A DNA stretch of 22,719 nt from Candidatus Thorarchaeota archaeon (GCA_016840385.1 JAEOSL010000051.1:1-22719); one strand, 5' to 3'. Counted from the stretch's first letter, positions 13,633-21,712 are shown. A program made the numbers and translations. The notes: generated from the letters alone by a model not told the origin.

Positions 13633-15819
13633 TTAGATCCAGTCGCCAGTTTCAAGCTTTCGTGGAAGATATTCATCCGTCAGGTATTGGAATGAATGGC
13701 TAGCAAATGCCTGTATCTCAGCTTTCTCCTTCAACTGAAGCATTAGTTTGAGGTCTTTCACCCACTCTTTGTTCTTCTGGACGAAGGGTTCCTTTAGCAT
13801 ATCCTTTACACGTTTGATGTCAGTAGGTTGCATTGGAATCCTAACCGATTTCGGAACATTGTATTCTTCCAAGTCTCGACTAAGAACACCGAGAAGCTTG
13901 AGATCAGGTGTAGCAATGAACGGTGATTCATAGCTCAGACGTTTACTTCCTCGTAAGAAAACTGAGTAAATGTAGTGCCCATATGGATCGGAGTCCACTA
14001 GAGCAAATGCAGGAATTTCGAGTTCCTTCACAAGCATCTTCAGAAATGCTCTCGTAGCAATGTCACCGGATCCTTTTCCTGTAAGTACAATACAGGGTTG
14101 GCGGTTCCAGTACTTGGCTTCTGATAGACGCATCACAGCCGCATCCTTTTCTGAAAGAAGAATGAATTCAGCATCGCTCTCAACAATTTCTAGTTGGTCA
14201 AGGAAGGGTGTCACAGCCCATCCACCTGTTCCCATCTTGGTCAGGTCGATAAGGTCTCCACCATCACGAATTGTAACTCGACCCATTGCAGATCCACGAG
14301 CTGATGCGACAACATGAACACTATCCCGAGTTGTTCGCAGCATTGATGATACATCTTCAATGATTTTGTCGCTGTACTTCTGATCTCGGAAGAGATTTAC
14401 ATCGCTATAGAAGACCTCTCGTTTCGTTGCATGCAGATTGGCTTGCAGAAGATTGAAGATAATCTCCATAACTCGAGCAGTTCGTGTTGCATCTACAACT
14501 GATGCAAGTGAATGGTATGGTCTGGAAATAGTTTTCATTCCCAGAAGCAATAGGTCTCGTATTTCATCCCAGACAATATTGTCGCCGGACCTGCTGGGAA
14601 TCTCAAATGCAGGACGACCAGTCATCATTGTTTCATTCAGAATCTCAAGAGCATTATCTACCAATCTTTCAAGCGTATCTTCAGGGCTTAGAGCTACAAC
14701 TTCTACAGTTTCAATTTGTTCAGGATCATCTTCGCTCTTTGGAGCCTTGGCACGTTTTTCTGCAGCAACCCATTTCTTCTTTATCTCTACAGTGAGATCA
14801 ATGACTGTTTGAGGAACTGGTAACCCAGAAGACTTCTTGATTGCCTTAGGCTTTATTCTCTTTGGAGGTGCAAGCTTCTTTGCTTTCTTCTTTGAAGCTG
14901 CTTTCTTACGTGTAGCCTTTTTCTTGGGTGCTTTCTTGGCAGGGGCTTTCTCTGTAGTTTTGGGGGTCTCTTTCTTCACTGGAGCTTCCTTCTCCTTTGG
15001 TGGCTTTCTTTCTTTACTAGCAACAACAGTTGGAGCTGTCGAGTCACCGGTTATTCTTTCAATTTCCATGCGTTGCATCATATCTTTGGCTGCAGTAACA
15101 ATCTTCGTTGCGCCTGCAACGCTTAATCCGTCAACCTTTGAGGCAACTGCATCAGGCCGTGATCGTGACAAACGAGCTACTGAATTGTATCCTGCTCTCT
15201 CAAGAGAGGTTGCCATTTTCCCACCTACACCCGGGACTTGACTTAGCGATATTGTCGGTCTAGGGGCTTCATCATCAGGGAGAATCTCTGCATCAGCTTT
15301 TGCAGGTTGGTCTTTCTTCTTAATCAGGTCCTTTGCTGCAGCTACTATCTTCTGAGCTCCAGATTTGCTTAATCCATCTATTTTCTTTGATAGTGATGGT
15401 GCACGAGACCTCGATATCTTTTCAACAGTATCATATTTCGCAGCAATAAGTTTGTCAGCCAATTTTGAACCTACACCAGGCAGTTTAGTAATTGGAATTC
15501 CAGACTCAAAAACGGGAGCAGGCTCTGGTTTCTTCTTTGGAGCTGCTTTCTTTGGTGTAGTCTTCTTTGCAGCTGCTTTCTTCTTGGTTGTCTTTTTCGC
15601 AGCAGGTTTCTTTGTCTTCTTAGCTGCGGGTTTTGGTTTTGCTTTTGGTTTTGTCTTTGGTTTAGCTTTCTTCTTTGGAGCAGCCTTTTTTGTTGTGGTT
15701 TTCTTCTTAGCTGGAGATTTCTTTGCAGCTGCTTTCTTCTTTGGCTTGGATTCTACTAAATCACCAAGAGTTGATTGGACAGTTGCTGGTTTCTTCTTCT
15801 TGGGTTTCTTCTTACTCAT
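13633..15819 (-). CDS. top6A: DNA topoisomerase VI subunit A with Lys-rich/HhH N-terminal extension
   Basis: The DNA-cleaving subunit of type IIB topoisomerase, homologous to eukaryotic Spo11. At 728 aa it is nearly twice the usual 360-390 aa. The family core begins near residue 335: a 5Y-CAP/winged-helix domain with catalytic Tyr471 (TKREVFY) and a Toprim domain with Glu557 (SEKDA), GKGSGD (581-586) and the acidic DSDPYG (609-614). The extra 330 residues contain a histone-H1-like Lys/Ala/Pro tract (27-99), two tandem helix-hairpin-helix repeats (about 108-168 and 188-250, each with PGVGxK and a matching KIVxAAKD end) and a second Lys-rich linker (270-330). These should add non-specific DNA binding. 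The ATG at 15819 overlaps the TGA of top6B (ATGA), so translation is coupled. Identity of the core is secure; the role of the extension is inference. Confidence 0.95.
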   Translation of the reverse strand: MSKKKPKKKKPATVQSTLGDLVESKPKKKAAAKKSPAKKKTTTKKAAPKKKAKPKTKPKAKPKPAAKKTKKPAAKKTTKKKAAAKKTTPKKAAPKKKPEPAPVFESGIPITKLPGVGSKLADKLIAAKYDTVEKISRSRAPSLSKKIDGLSKSGAQKIVAAAKDLIKKKDQPAKADAEILPDDEAPRPTISLSQVPGVGGKMATSLERAGYNSVARLSRSRPDAVASKVDGLSVAGATKIVTAAKDMMQRMEIERITGDSTAPTVVASKERKPPKEKEAPVKKETPKTTEKAPAKKAPKKKATRKKAASKKKAKKLAPPKRIKPKAIKKSSGLPVPQTVIDLTVEIKKKWVAAEKRAKAPKSEDDPEQIETVEVVALSPEDTLERLVDNALEILNETMMTGRPAFEIPSRSGDNIVWDEIRDLLLLGMKTISRPYHSLASVVDATRTARVMEIIFNLLQANLHATKREVFYSDVNLFRDQKYSDKIIEDVSSMLRTTRDSVHVVASARGSAMGRVTIRDGGDLIDLTKMGTGGWAVTPFLDQLEIVESDAEFILLSEKDAAVMRLSEAKYWNRQPCIVLTGKGSGDIATRAFLKMLVKELEIPAFALVDSDPYGHYIYSVFLRGSKRLSYESPFIATPDLKLLGVLSRDLEEYNVPKSVRIPMQPTDIKRVKDMLKEPFVQKNKEWVKDLKLMLQLKEKAEIQAFASHSFQYLTDEYLPRKLETGDWI
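15523..15741 (-). repeat. Lys/Ala/Pro low-complexity tract in top6A
   Basis: About 73 residues built from KKAAAKK-, KKTTPKK- and KPKPAAKK-like units, resembling the tail of linker histone H1 or of bacterial HU/Alba-type tails. The codons (AAG, AAA, GCA, GCT, CCA) are mixed. The opposite strand reads as a long Phe/Ala/Gly-rich open frame that is an artefact of this bias. Confidence 0.75.
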
Positions 15820-17834
15820 TCAGAAGCACCTCCATCATCTACGATATCATCATCCGATTCTCCGCCATCAAGCGGAATGTCTGCGACTAAATCCGTCCCA
15901 ATGCCATCAACTTCAGATTCTTCTTGGTCTTTCTCGGTTTCAAACCCTTGGATGGAATCTCTCAATCTACTGGCTACAACTTCTACATTGAACTTTTTCT
16001 TCTTCTTGCCGTCATTGGCAATTGTCACAAGACTCTGGGCAAACTGATCAGCGTACATTGCAAGGATGCCTGCACGTTTTGCTTTTCGCTGTGCTGTTTC
16101 TCTACGAGTGATGAATCTCCTAAATCTTCTTCCAGCATCTTCGAGTGCAAGCTTGATTTCACGAAGGAGAACCTCATCTTCAGCAAGAGCTTGCTTAGAC
16201 TGACCCTTGAACATCACATGGACATATGCACCACAGACGTGAATGAAAACCATTATTGGGCCTCTGGGAATGCCGTTGTCAAAGGTCGATACTTTGTAAT
16301 TCTTCCAATTGACAGTAGTTGCTGCCTTCCAAGTTGCACAATCGCTATTGTCCCGCAATTTTGGAACTCGGTTGACAAAGCGCCACAACACCATAGGAGC
16401 TGATGAGGCGGGTTTAATCTCGCCGCCATAGGCTATACATACTTCAATTGCAAACGACAAGCCTTTTCCAGAAGTTGGCTTTCGAGTCACAGCTGTAACA
16501 AAGTCTGGATTGTATGCCTTCTGAATAGTTTCTTCGAACACTTCCTCGCCAACTGTAACTACAGTATCAGTAGGAGGTGCAATATAATCTTCATTTGAAA
16601 ATGCCCTGTAAAGGAGTTCAACTTCTACTTTTGATAGAGAATCCGTAGGTGTCCTCATTGTCAACGCGTCAAGATGGCGTCTTCGAAGATCCTTACCTGC
16701 TGCAGTTACAATATTCCTTGCTTTGTTAGTACTGAGTCTGACAAAAGCCCTTGTCAAAAATCCCTTCAAATCAGGCTCGTTTGTCTCTCGAAGTAAGTCC
16801 TGGAATTCTCCTATCCTAATACTTGCAGGATGGGGTTGAGCATACTTGGGCTCAGCAGGAAAGGCAGCCACTCGTCGTGGATAGAAGTGAACCTTACCAT
16901 ATGGATCAATAAAAATGATTGAACAATGTGAATTGAGCAGTGATGCCATTTCAGAGTAAACATCAGCATACCCACGTCTGTATTGAATATTCAAGTAGTG
17001 CAATTTGATGTAAGTTCCATGATTGAAAGGTAAGTCAAGATCGATGGGTCCACCAGTGTAATCTTTTGTATTTGCAGTAGTAGTATAGAAATTCATTGCG
17101 GTAGCTTCTTCAGATGTGAATCTCTTTGATACAGTGAAGATTGGCTTCCCTGTTGTATTCTGAGCGTCACTAAATGCTGAAGGTGCTCCGAACCCTTGAC
17201 TACCGCGAGTCTGACGAAGCTTCTCGGACTTGCTTGATGCAAGATAGATTCCAAACTTTCCAAGGTCACTTGGAACCATTCCAACACCAGTATCAAAGCA
17301 TGTGAACTCATACACCTTGAAACCATCTTCATCATCAATTGGAACAAGATCAGGCATCTGAACTTCTGTTAACTGTATAACAACAAGTGGTTCCCGTTTG
17401 CTCAAGAGAGGTCTGAGAGGCATCAAGAATTTTCTGAATTCAGTTATAGCTTCATCAATGGTATCCTTTCTGCGGGGAGGAAGCTGCACCTCTTTGCCTG
17501 CCTTTACGTCGCGCTCTAGCCTCTTACTGAGAGCAATGGAGTCAATCTGCTCCTCTTCAAGCTTCTTTGTGACTTGTTCTACAATCTCAGGATCAAGATG
17601 TTCTTTAAGTCGGGGGAGCTTGCTACTCTTCCACCACCAAGATTCAAGCGCGTCAATAGCATTATCCAAGAATTCTATTGCATACTGGGTGTGCTTATTG
17701 AGTCCTGTTTCAAAACCGACCAACTGAGTTCTCTTTCTCATAAATTTAGCAATAGTACCCTGTTTGATATCACCTGAAGTTGAATCTGGAACAGGTGCAG
17801 GTTTGGCTTTTGGTTTTGGTTTTTTGGAACTCAA
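15816..17834 (-). CDS. top6B: DNA topoisomerase VI subunit B
   Basis: The ATPase subunit of Topo VI, which dimerises on ATP binding to capture a DNA segment. GHKL marks: N-box EFLDNAIDA (54-62), DTGVGM (181-186), and the ATP lid SSKSEKLRQTRGSQGFG (200-216) with GAPSAF. A helix-two-turn-helix region follows (FLTRAFVRLSTNKA), then the transducer domain with FVNRVPKL and a Lys-containing switch loop (ATWKAATTVNWK). At 672 aa it exceeds the roughly 530 aa of crenarchaeal enzymes. One reason is a charged helical insertion of about 90 residues between N-box and DTGVGM (about 66-155). The start is TTG at 17834 with GGAGAGA six nt upstream. The N-terminal tail is Lys/Pro-rich and the C-terminal 40 residues are acidic. 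First gene of the top6BA operon, divergent from cofE. Confidence 0.95.
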   Translation of the reverse strand: MSSKKPKPKAKPAPVPDSTSGDIKQGTIAKFMRKRTQLVGFETGLNKHTQYAIEFLDNAIDALESWWWKSSKLPRLKEHLDPEIVEQVTKKLEEEQIDSIALSKRLERDVKAGKEVQLPPRRKDTIDEAITEFRKFLMPLRPLLSKREPLVVIQLTEVQMPDLVPIDDEDGFKVYEFTCFDTGVGMVPSDLGKFGIYLASSKSEKLRQTRGSQGFGAPSAFSDAQNTTGKPIFTVSKRFTSEEATAMNFYTTTANTKDYTGGPIDLDLPFNHGTYIKLHYLNIQYRRGYADVYSEMASLLNSHCSIIFIDPYGKVHFYPRRVAAFPAEPKYAQPHPASIRIGEFQDLLRETNEPDLKGFLTRAFVRLSTNKARNIVTAAGKDLRRRHLDALTMRTPTDSLSKVEVELLYRAFSNEDYIAPPTDTVVTVGEEVFEETIQKAYNPDFVTAVTRKPTSGKGLSFAIEVCIAYGGEIKPASSAPMVLWRFVNRVPKLRDNSDCATWKAATTVNWKNYKVSTFDNGIPRGPIMVFIHVCGAYVHVMFKGQSKQALAEDEVLLREIKLALEDAGRRFRRFITRRETAQRKAKRAGILAMYADQFAQSLVTIANDGKKKKKFNVEVVASRLRDSIQGFETEKDQEESEVDGIGTDLVADIPLDGGESDDDIVDDGGASE

Positions 17835-18016
17835 TTCGTATCTCTCCGTGTAAGGCCTATATCATAAACAGCGTATCATACCCTATTTCAAAGTGTTTTG
17901 CGCGTTGGCCAGTACTGTCCGAATGCGTTTTACCGTATATTACTGTTTTCCGTGGCTAGCCTTGTTAAACGGCCCCCTTTTGCGATTGGAAAGTCATCAT
18001 TGTTTTAGTATTTTTG

Positions 18017-18028
18017 GAACACGTGTTC
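18017..18028. promoter_or_regulatory. 12-bp perfect palindrome upstream of cofE
   Basis: GAACACGTGTTC is a perfect 12-bp palindrome, 50 nt before the cofE ATG and directly against a TATA-like CTAAATTTA (18028-18036). That placement, at the upstream edge of the core promoter, suits an activator or repressor dimer. It lies in the 244-nt divergent gap between top6B and cofE, so it could act on either. Confidence 0.5.
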
Positions 18029-18078
18029 TAAATTTACGACAAATAGCTTTATGCGAAGAAGGGACAAAGAAATATACA

Positions 18079-18834
18079 ATGTCACCAGGAACGATTCAAG
18101 CGATTTCCTTGTCCAAATTTCCGGTTGTCAAACCGCATGACAATCTCGTAGAACTTATTCTAAAATCTGTAGAGCAATCAATACAGGATCTCAAAGATAG
18201 TGATATTCTTGTAATCACATCCAAAATCGTTTCAGTAGCAGAGAATCGAATTATGAGTGCAGGAGAAATTGAACCTACACCCAAAGCGCTAGAAATTGCA
18301 GCAGAGAATGATTTTGACCCAGTTCATGTAGAACTTGCAATACGGGAGAGTAAGGAGATAATTCGGACCAAGGGTGTTCTGATCACTGAGACACATTCTG
18401 GACTAGTGTGCAATTTCAGTGGTATTGACAAATCTAACGCGCCTGAAGGAAGTTACATTCTCTTACCAGAAAACCCTGATGCTTCTGCAAATAATATACG
18501 AGATGCCTTGATGAGGACCACAGGAAAGAAACTTGCAGTCATTATTTCTGATACACAAGGTAGACCATGGAGAAAGGGCTCGGTCAATGTAGCTATCGGA
18601 TGCGCAGGGATTGCTCCATTCAAGTACAACAAAGGAAAGAGCGACCTCTATGGTAGAATCTTGAAGAGATCTACTGTCTGTCAAGTTGACGAAATTGCTA
18701 TGCTTGCTGAACCTCTAATGGGTCAAGCAGAGCAGAAGACTCCAGTTGTGATTGTACGAGGATATTCATACTTGGATTCAGACGAAAATGCCAGAGAAAT
18801 CAATAGGCCTAAGCATGAAGATATGTTCAGGTGA
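18079..18834 (+). CDS. cofE: Coenzyme F420-0:L-glutamate ligase
   Basis: Adds gamma-linked glutamate to coenzyme F420-0 using GTP, the last step of F420 maturation. The 251-aa protein matches the family length. Seen: LVITSKIVSVAENR (44-57), THSGLVCNFSGIDKSN (105-120), LLPENPDASA (128-137), the core signature ISDTQGRPWRKGSVNVAIG (156-174), SDLYGR (188-193), VDEIAMLAEPLMGQ (203-216) and PVVIVRGY (222-229). The open frame runs upstream to 17893, but that stretch has no family similarity. The ATG at 18079 gives the expected N-terminus and has GGGAC upstream. It is divergent from top6B and convergent with the glycine-rich gene. Its presence implies F420-dependent redox enzymes in this organism; no other cof gene is in the window. 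Confidence 0.95.
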   Translation: MSPGTIQAISLSKFPVVKPHDNLVELILKSVEQSIQDLKDSDILVITSKIVSVAENRIMSAGEIEPTPKALEIAAENDFDPVHVELAIRESKEIIRTKGVLITETHSGLVCNFSGIDKSNAPEGSYILLPENPDASANNIRDALMRTTGKKLAVIISDTQGRPWRKGSVNVAIGCAGIAPFKYNKGKSDLYGRILKRSTVCQVDEIAMLAEPLMGQAEQKTPVVIVRGYSYLDSDENAREINRPKHEDMFR

Positions 18835-18844
18835 AAAAGAGAGA

Positions 18845-18874
18845 AGTTAGGCCCCTCCTTAGAGGAACCTAATT
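18845..18874. terminator. Hairpin between convergent cofE and glycine-rich gene
   Basis: AGTTAGG pairs with CCTAATT (one G-T pair), then a 2x2 internal loop and CCTC-CTTA-GAGG make an extended hairpin 10 nt after the cofE stop. There is no clear T-run, so it may act as a stabilising 3' hairpin rather than a true terminator. Confidence 0.45.
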
Positions 18875-18893
18875 GAATATCGATTCTAGATTA

Positions 18894-19625
18894 TCATACT
18901 TTGTGACCACAGCCGTTGCAGAACTTAGCTCCTGAGGGATATTGCTGACCACAGTTTGAGCAGTATCCACCTGCACCGCCTCCGCCGCCACCTGATGCCG
19001 CAGGACCTCCGCCGCCGGTTCCACTAAGAGGTGCACTACACTTTGGACAGATGACTGCATTTCCAGCACCAGTTCCACAGTAAGGACACTTACCTGCATC
19101 CTGTGCCTGATTGACATTAGCAACAACTCCGGGAATTACTTTGTCCTGTTTGAATTCAAACTGCATATTACCTCCAGCTTTCAAGTCAATAACGAGTTTT
19201 TTCCCGCTCTGAGCTGCATTACTGATTGCCATTAGTGGTAAGGCAATACTCTCAGTATTCCCATTAGCATCTTTGTTGTAATAGGAGTCTCTTGTCCAAG
19301 AAGAGATAGCTGTTCCAACAGCTGCATATCCAATTCCCCTACCAACACCTCGAAGGGCTCTCCCACCAATACCACCCATTTCTCGTCCTACGCCATCAAG
19401 GAGAGCAGCACCAGCTACTGCACCAGCGATTGCACCGAATTTCTTCCAGCCACTGCTCTTCTTCGGAGCTTTGTACCAGACGAGGCGTACATCAGTTACT
19501 TCTAGAGAACCGTCTTCTCCATCAAATTTCACTGAAGACTCTCTAACCATCTTACGTTCGTAATCCATAGTTTGAAGGCCAGTTCCTGAATGTGCAACCG
19601 CGAGAAATTTTGGTCTATCACTCAT
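18894..19625 (-). CDS. Glycine-rich double zinc-ribbon protein
   Basis: An unrecognised 243-aa protein in four visible parts. Residues 1-55 hold beta strands (VKFDGEDGSLEVTDVRLVWYK) and with a second strand-rich part (124-170) could form a split PH-like or similar beta domain. A Gly/Ala-zipper segment lies between (62-108, GAIAGAVAGAALL and GGIGGRALRGVGRGIGYAA); it is mildly hydrophobic and might insert in or lie on a membrane. Two zinc ribbons close the protein: CPYC/CPKC (180-183, 193-196) and CSNC/CNGC (222-225, 236-239), separated by a poly-Gly linker (202-220). The ATG at 19625 has GTGATT upstream. The 221-nt gap on its 5' side (19626-19846) shows no gene, only a TATA-like TTAATACAT on this strand near 19655. 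It is probably an adaptor or sensor. Confidence 0.75.
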   Translation of the reverse strand: MSDRPKFLAVAHSGTGLQTMDYERKMVRESSVKFDGEDGSLEVTDVRLVWYKAPKKSSGWKKFGAIAGAVAGAALLDGVGREMGGIGGRALRGVGRGIGYAAVGTAISSWTRDSYYNKDANGNTESIALPLMAISNAAQSGKKLVIDLKAGGNMQFEFKQDKVIPGVVANVNQAQDAGKCPYCGTGAGNAVICPKCSAPLSGTGGGGPAASGGGGGGAGGYCSNCGQQYPSGAKFCNGCGHKV

Positions 19626-19846
19626 TTGTAATCACATTTTGTATCTACACATTAACATGTATTAACCTTTGCTTGATTCTGGTGCCGTGTGAAAAGTCCA
19701 AAATAATGATTTGGTCTAATCAAAAAAATAGTATTGGGTTTGGGATTCGAACACATCACGATGTGAATTTACTAAATCAATATCGTTTCATCGATTTTTC
19801 ACACAAAGCTATTGATTCTATGTTGGACAAAACAGATTACATTGTG

Positions 19847-20596
19847 TTAATCAGATAACCACGCATAAATCCCATACTTTGCAATGACACTAATTTTAAG
19901 TAATGGTTCTGGAATGAGAGGGTCAGTACTATAGGACACTGAATCGATGAACCGTGATCGAAATGCCCATCCAGTACTCTCTTGAAGATACAGTGGCTCT
20001 CGGAATCCTGCTAACCCATTGACGCCATCAGGAAGGTTTGTATATAGATAGACATAGTCGGGTTGAGCTGTTCTACCTACAAGAACCTCCATCCCGATTT
20101 CAGAGAATGTCATGTCTTCTGTCAATACCAGATTGAGAGAGGGTCCAGTGGCAGAATACTCAAGTTCTGCACTACTTCCTATTGCGTTGTCTTCATAGAT
20201 TATAGATGCTGTCACATTAGTTCCGATGACCAGAAGCTCGTAGGGAACACCAGAACCAAGAACAATGTTAAGGGCCTTGGTCTCCACCATTCCTTCGAAT
20301 TTCACCCAGTACATACTTTCTCCTTCAGTTACTGTCAGTTCAAAGGCTGATGAGGCAGGATATGGATTGTATAACTCGACATCCAGTGAATAATACAAAA
20401 TTGGATCATCTGTAAAGGATATGTTGAGAATACAGTCTTCAAGGCCGCTTATCCATAAAAGGTACCGAGAATACACATCCTCAGGAACTTCACTTTCGAA
20501 ATGAAATGAATCTGAGCTTGGGGGGAACAACACAAAAAGAGTGCTTGTCCCCACCAATAGTAGTATAAGTACCGCAGCCGCCTGTTTTCGGTTCAT
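19847..20596 (-). CDS. Secreted or membrane-anchored beta-rich protein
   Basis: A 249-aa protein with an N-terminal hydrophobic segment (about 5-24, AAAVLILLLVGTSTLFVLF) preceded by Arg/Lys, that is, a signal anchor. The remainder is beta-strand-like, Ser/Thr/Glu-rich, with several N-x-S/T sites (NISF, NVTAS), as expected for an extracytoplasmic beta-sandwich. No family is recognised. Three starts are possible: GTG at 20605 and ATG at 20599 or 20596. The last is preferred because AGGTGA lies five nt upstream. It is the last gene of a same-strand run with the 82-aa and 209-aa membrane proteins. Confidence 0.75.
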   Translation of the reverse strand: MNRKQAAAVLILLLVGTSTLFVLFPPSSDSFHFESEVPEDVYSRYLLWISGLEDCILNISFTDDPILYYSLDVELYNPYPASSAFELTVTEGESMYWVKFEGMVETKALNIVLGSGVPYELLVIGTNVTASIIYEDNAIGSSAELEYSATGPSLNLVLTEDMTFSEIGMEVLVGRTAQPDYVYLYTNLPDGVNGLAGFREPLYLQESTGWAFRSRFIDSVSYSTDPLIPEPLLKISVIAKYGIYAWLSD

Positions 20597-20633
20597 CATT
20601 CTCACCTAATCTTCCTATCGTACTCATTTATGT

Positions 20634-20882
20634 CTATATCCCAGCACTTGCCTCCAGAACTGGTGCTCGTGCTACTGCCTGCGCGATGGATAAACCAATG
20701 CCCAGTGTTGTTATGGCAAGCATAGCAATAGTCCGGTCGTTGAATGACCGCGTACCAATGCTCCAGCCCCTACCCTTAGAAACTGCTGAGAGAATTCCAC
20801 TTGTCAGGACTGAGAGGGTCATCAATGCCATGAACTGCGTATTTCCACCCATAGGACGCTCACTCTCATCGAGGTTAAGCAT
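20634..20882 (-). CDS. Small two-helix membrane protein
   Basis: An 82-aa product with a short polar N-terminus and two hydrophobic segments (about 16-35 and 51-71) separated by a basic Arg/Lys/Ser loop. No family recognised. It sits 39 nt after the 209-aa gene and 37 nt before the secreted-protein gene on the same strand, which supports it being real and cotranscribed. The start is uncertain: the ATG at 20882 has no clear ribosome binding site, whereas the ATG at 20852 follows GAGAGTGAG and would give 72 aa. Confidence 0.55.
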   Translation of the reverse strand: MLNLDESERPMGGNTQFMALMTLSVLTSGILSAVSKGRGWSIGTRSFNDRTIAMLAITTLGIGLSIAQAVARAPVLEASAGI

Positions 20883-20921
20883 ATTGTCAAACGCGATTTT
20901 TGCGCCTTAACATTTGGTCAA

Positions 20922-21551
20922 TCATTTTACGACTAAATGAAAGAGAGCTGCCAAGATACATGGGATGATCATAACAATTGAAATTAATGGGATATCAAAG
21001 ACTGTGAAAATGGAAAGAGGGGAATAACCACCAATATAGCCTACTGCGATACCAAAAATTCCTGCAACAATGAATGAGATGACAACTAATGGATGTAGGA
21101 TGCGTGACGTACCTGAGAGGACCTGTGCATAGAGAGCACCAATGAGGATCATTGTAATCCCCAATGTGATGGCTCCTGTGCAAAGTAATGCATTGTTTAG
21201 GGAAGCCACTACAACATCATGTGTAGACCGATAAAACAAGAAATGACCCATCCAAAGGATTCCTGTTAGTAGTGCCATTATCGCAGCTTTTAATCCTAGA
21301 GAACCCCGATATTGTCTGTGCATTTTAATAAGAAGATTACACAAGACAATACTCCAAATGATTACACCTACTAGATAGAGGTAGAAGGAACTATGAAACA
21401 CAGGGAAGTTACCATAATCAGGGATCCAAACGATTCCGGGGTCAGAGAAGTAGGGTTCGATTCCAAACAGACCAACAAAAATTCCTAGACACCAAGCTGA
21501 TAAACTCAAATCTCGTCGAGGGAGCCTAGCAGTATCAGCTTGTTCACTCAT
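20922..21551 (-). CDS. Six-helix membrane protein, unknown function
   Basis: A 209-aa protein with a polar N-terminus (1-15) and about six membrane helices: 18-34, 55-76, 88-107, 117-145, 153-176 and 186-208. The loop between the first two (35-54, Pro/Asp/Trp-rich) would face the outside if the N-terminus is inside. No conserved catalytic or transporter motif is visible. The ATG at 21551 has a clear AAGGAGT seven nt upstream. First gene of the three-gene minus-strand run, divergent from the PH-like gene. Confidence 0.8.
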   Translation of the reverse strand: MSEQADTARLPRRDLSLSAWCLGIFVGLFGIEPYFSDPGIVWIPDYGNFPVFHSSFYLYLVGVIIWSIVLCNLLIKMHRQYRGSLGLKAAIMALLTGILWMGHFLFYRSTHDVVVASLNNALLCTGAITLGITMILIGALYAQVLSGTSRILHPLVVISFIVAGIFGIAVGYIGGYSPLSIFTVFDIPLISIVMIIPCILAALFHLVVK

Positions 21552-21704
21552 GATTGAAACTCCTTGAAACTAGAACGATTCCAACAACAACTGCTTTCAT
21601 TCTCCTCCTATCCATTACAATACACCAACCCTACTGAGAAACCTATCAGTCAACAGTTATTTCAATATTGCTCTTATTCAACATTGATTATCTGTAGTGG
21701 GGTG

Positions 21705-21712
21705 CTTATATC
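21705..21712 (+). promoter_or_regulatory. Candidate TATA box positioned for a leaderless transcript
   Basis: CTTATATC is centred about 25 nt before the ATG at 21734, the distance expected between an archaeal TATA box and the transcription start. Transcription would then begin at or next to that ATG. Confidence 0.4.

Noticed and set aside
14837..15241. Plus-strand open frame of 134 aa opposite top6A
   Set aside because: Phe/Ala/Gly-rich mirror of the Lys-rich and HhH coding region; the minus strand encodes a clear Topo VI A.
15365..15991. Plus-strand open frame of 208 aa opposite top6A/top6B
   Set aside because: Low-complexity Phe/Ala run that is the antisense of the Lys/Ala tract; it crosses the top6B-top6A junction and has no family features.
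17893..18078. In-frame upstream extension of cofE
   Set aside because: The 62 extra residues have no resemblance to CofE; the region holds the promoter palindrome and TATA-like element, and the ATG at 18079 matches the family N-terminus.
19735..19775. tRNA T-arm-like TTCGAATCCC on the minus strand
   Set aside because: The flanking 5-nt arms do not pair, and no D-arm, anticodon arm or acceptor stem could be built around it; probably chance.
20686..20910. Plus-strand 74-aa frame opposite the two-helix membrane gene
   Set aside because: It lies opposite a minus-strand frame that fits between two co-directional genes and has clear membrane segments.
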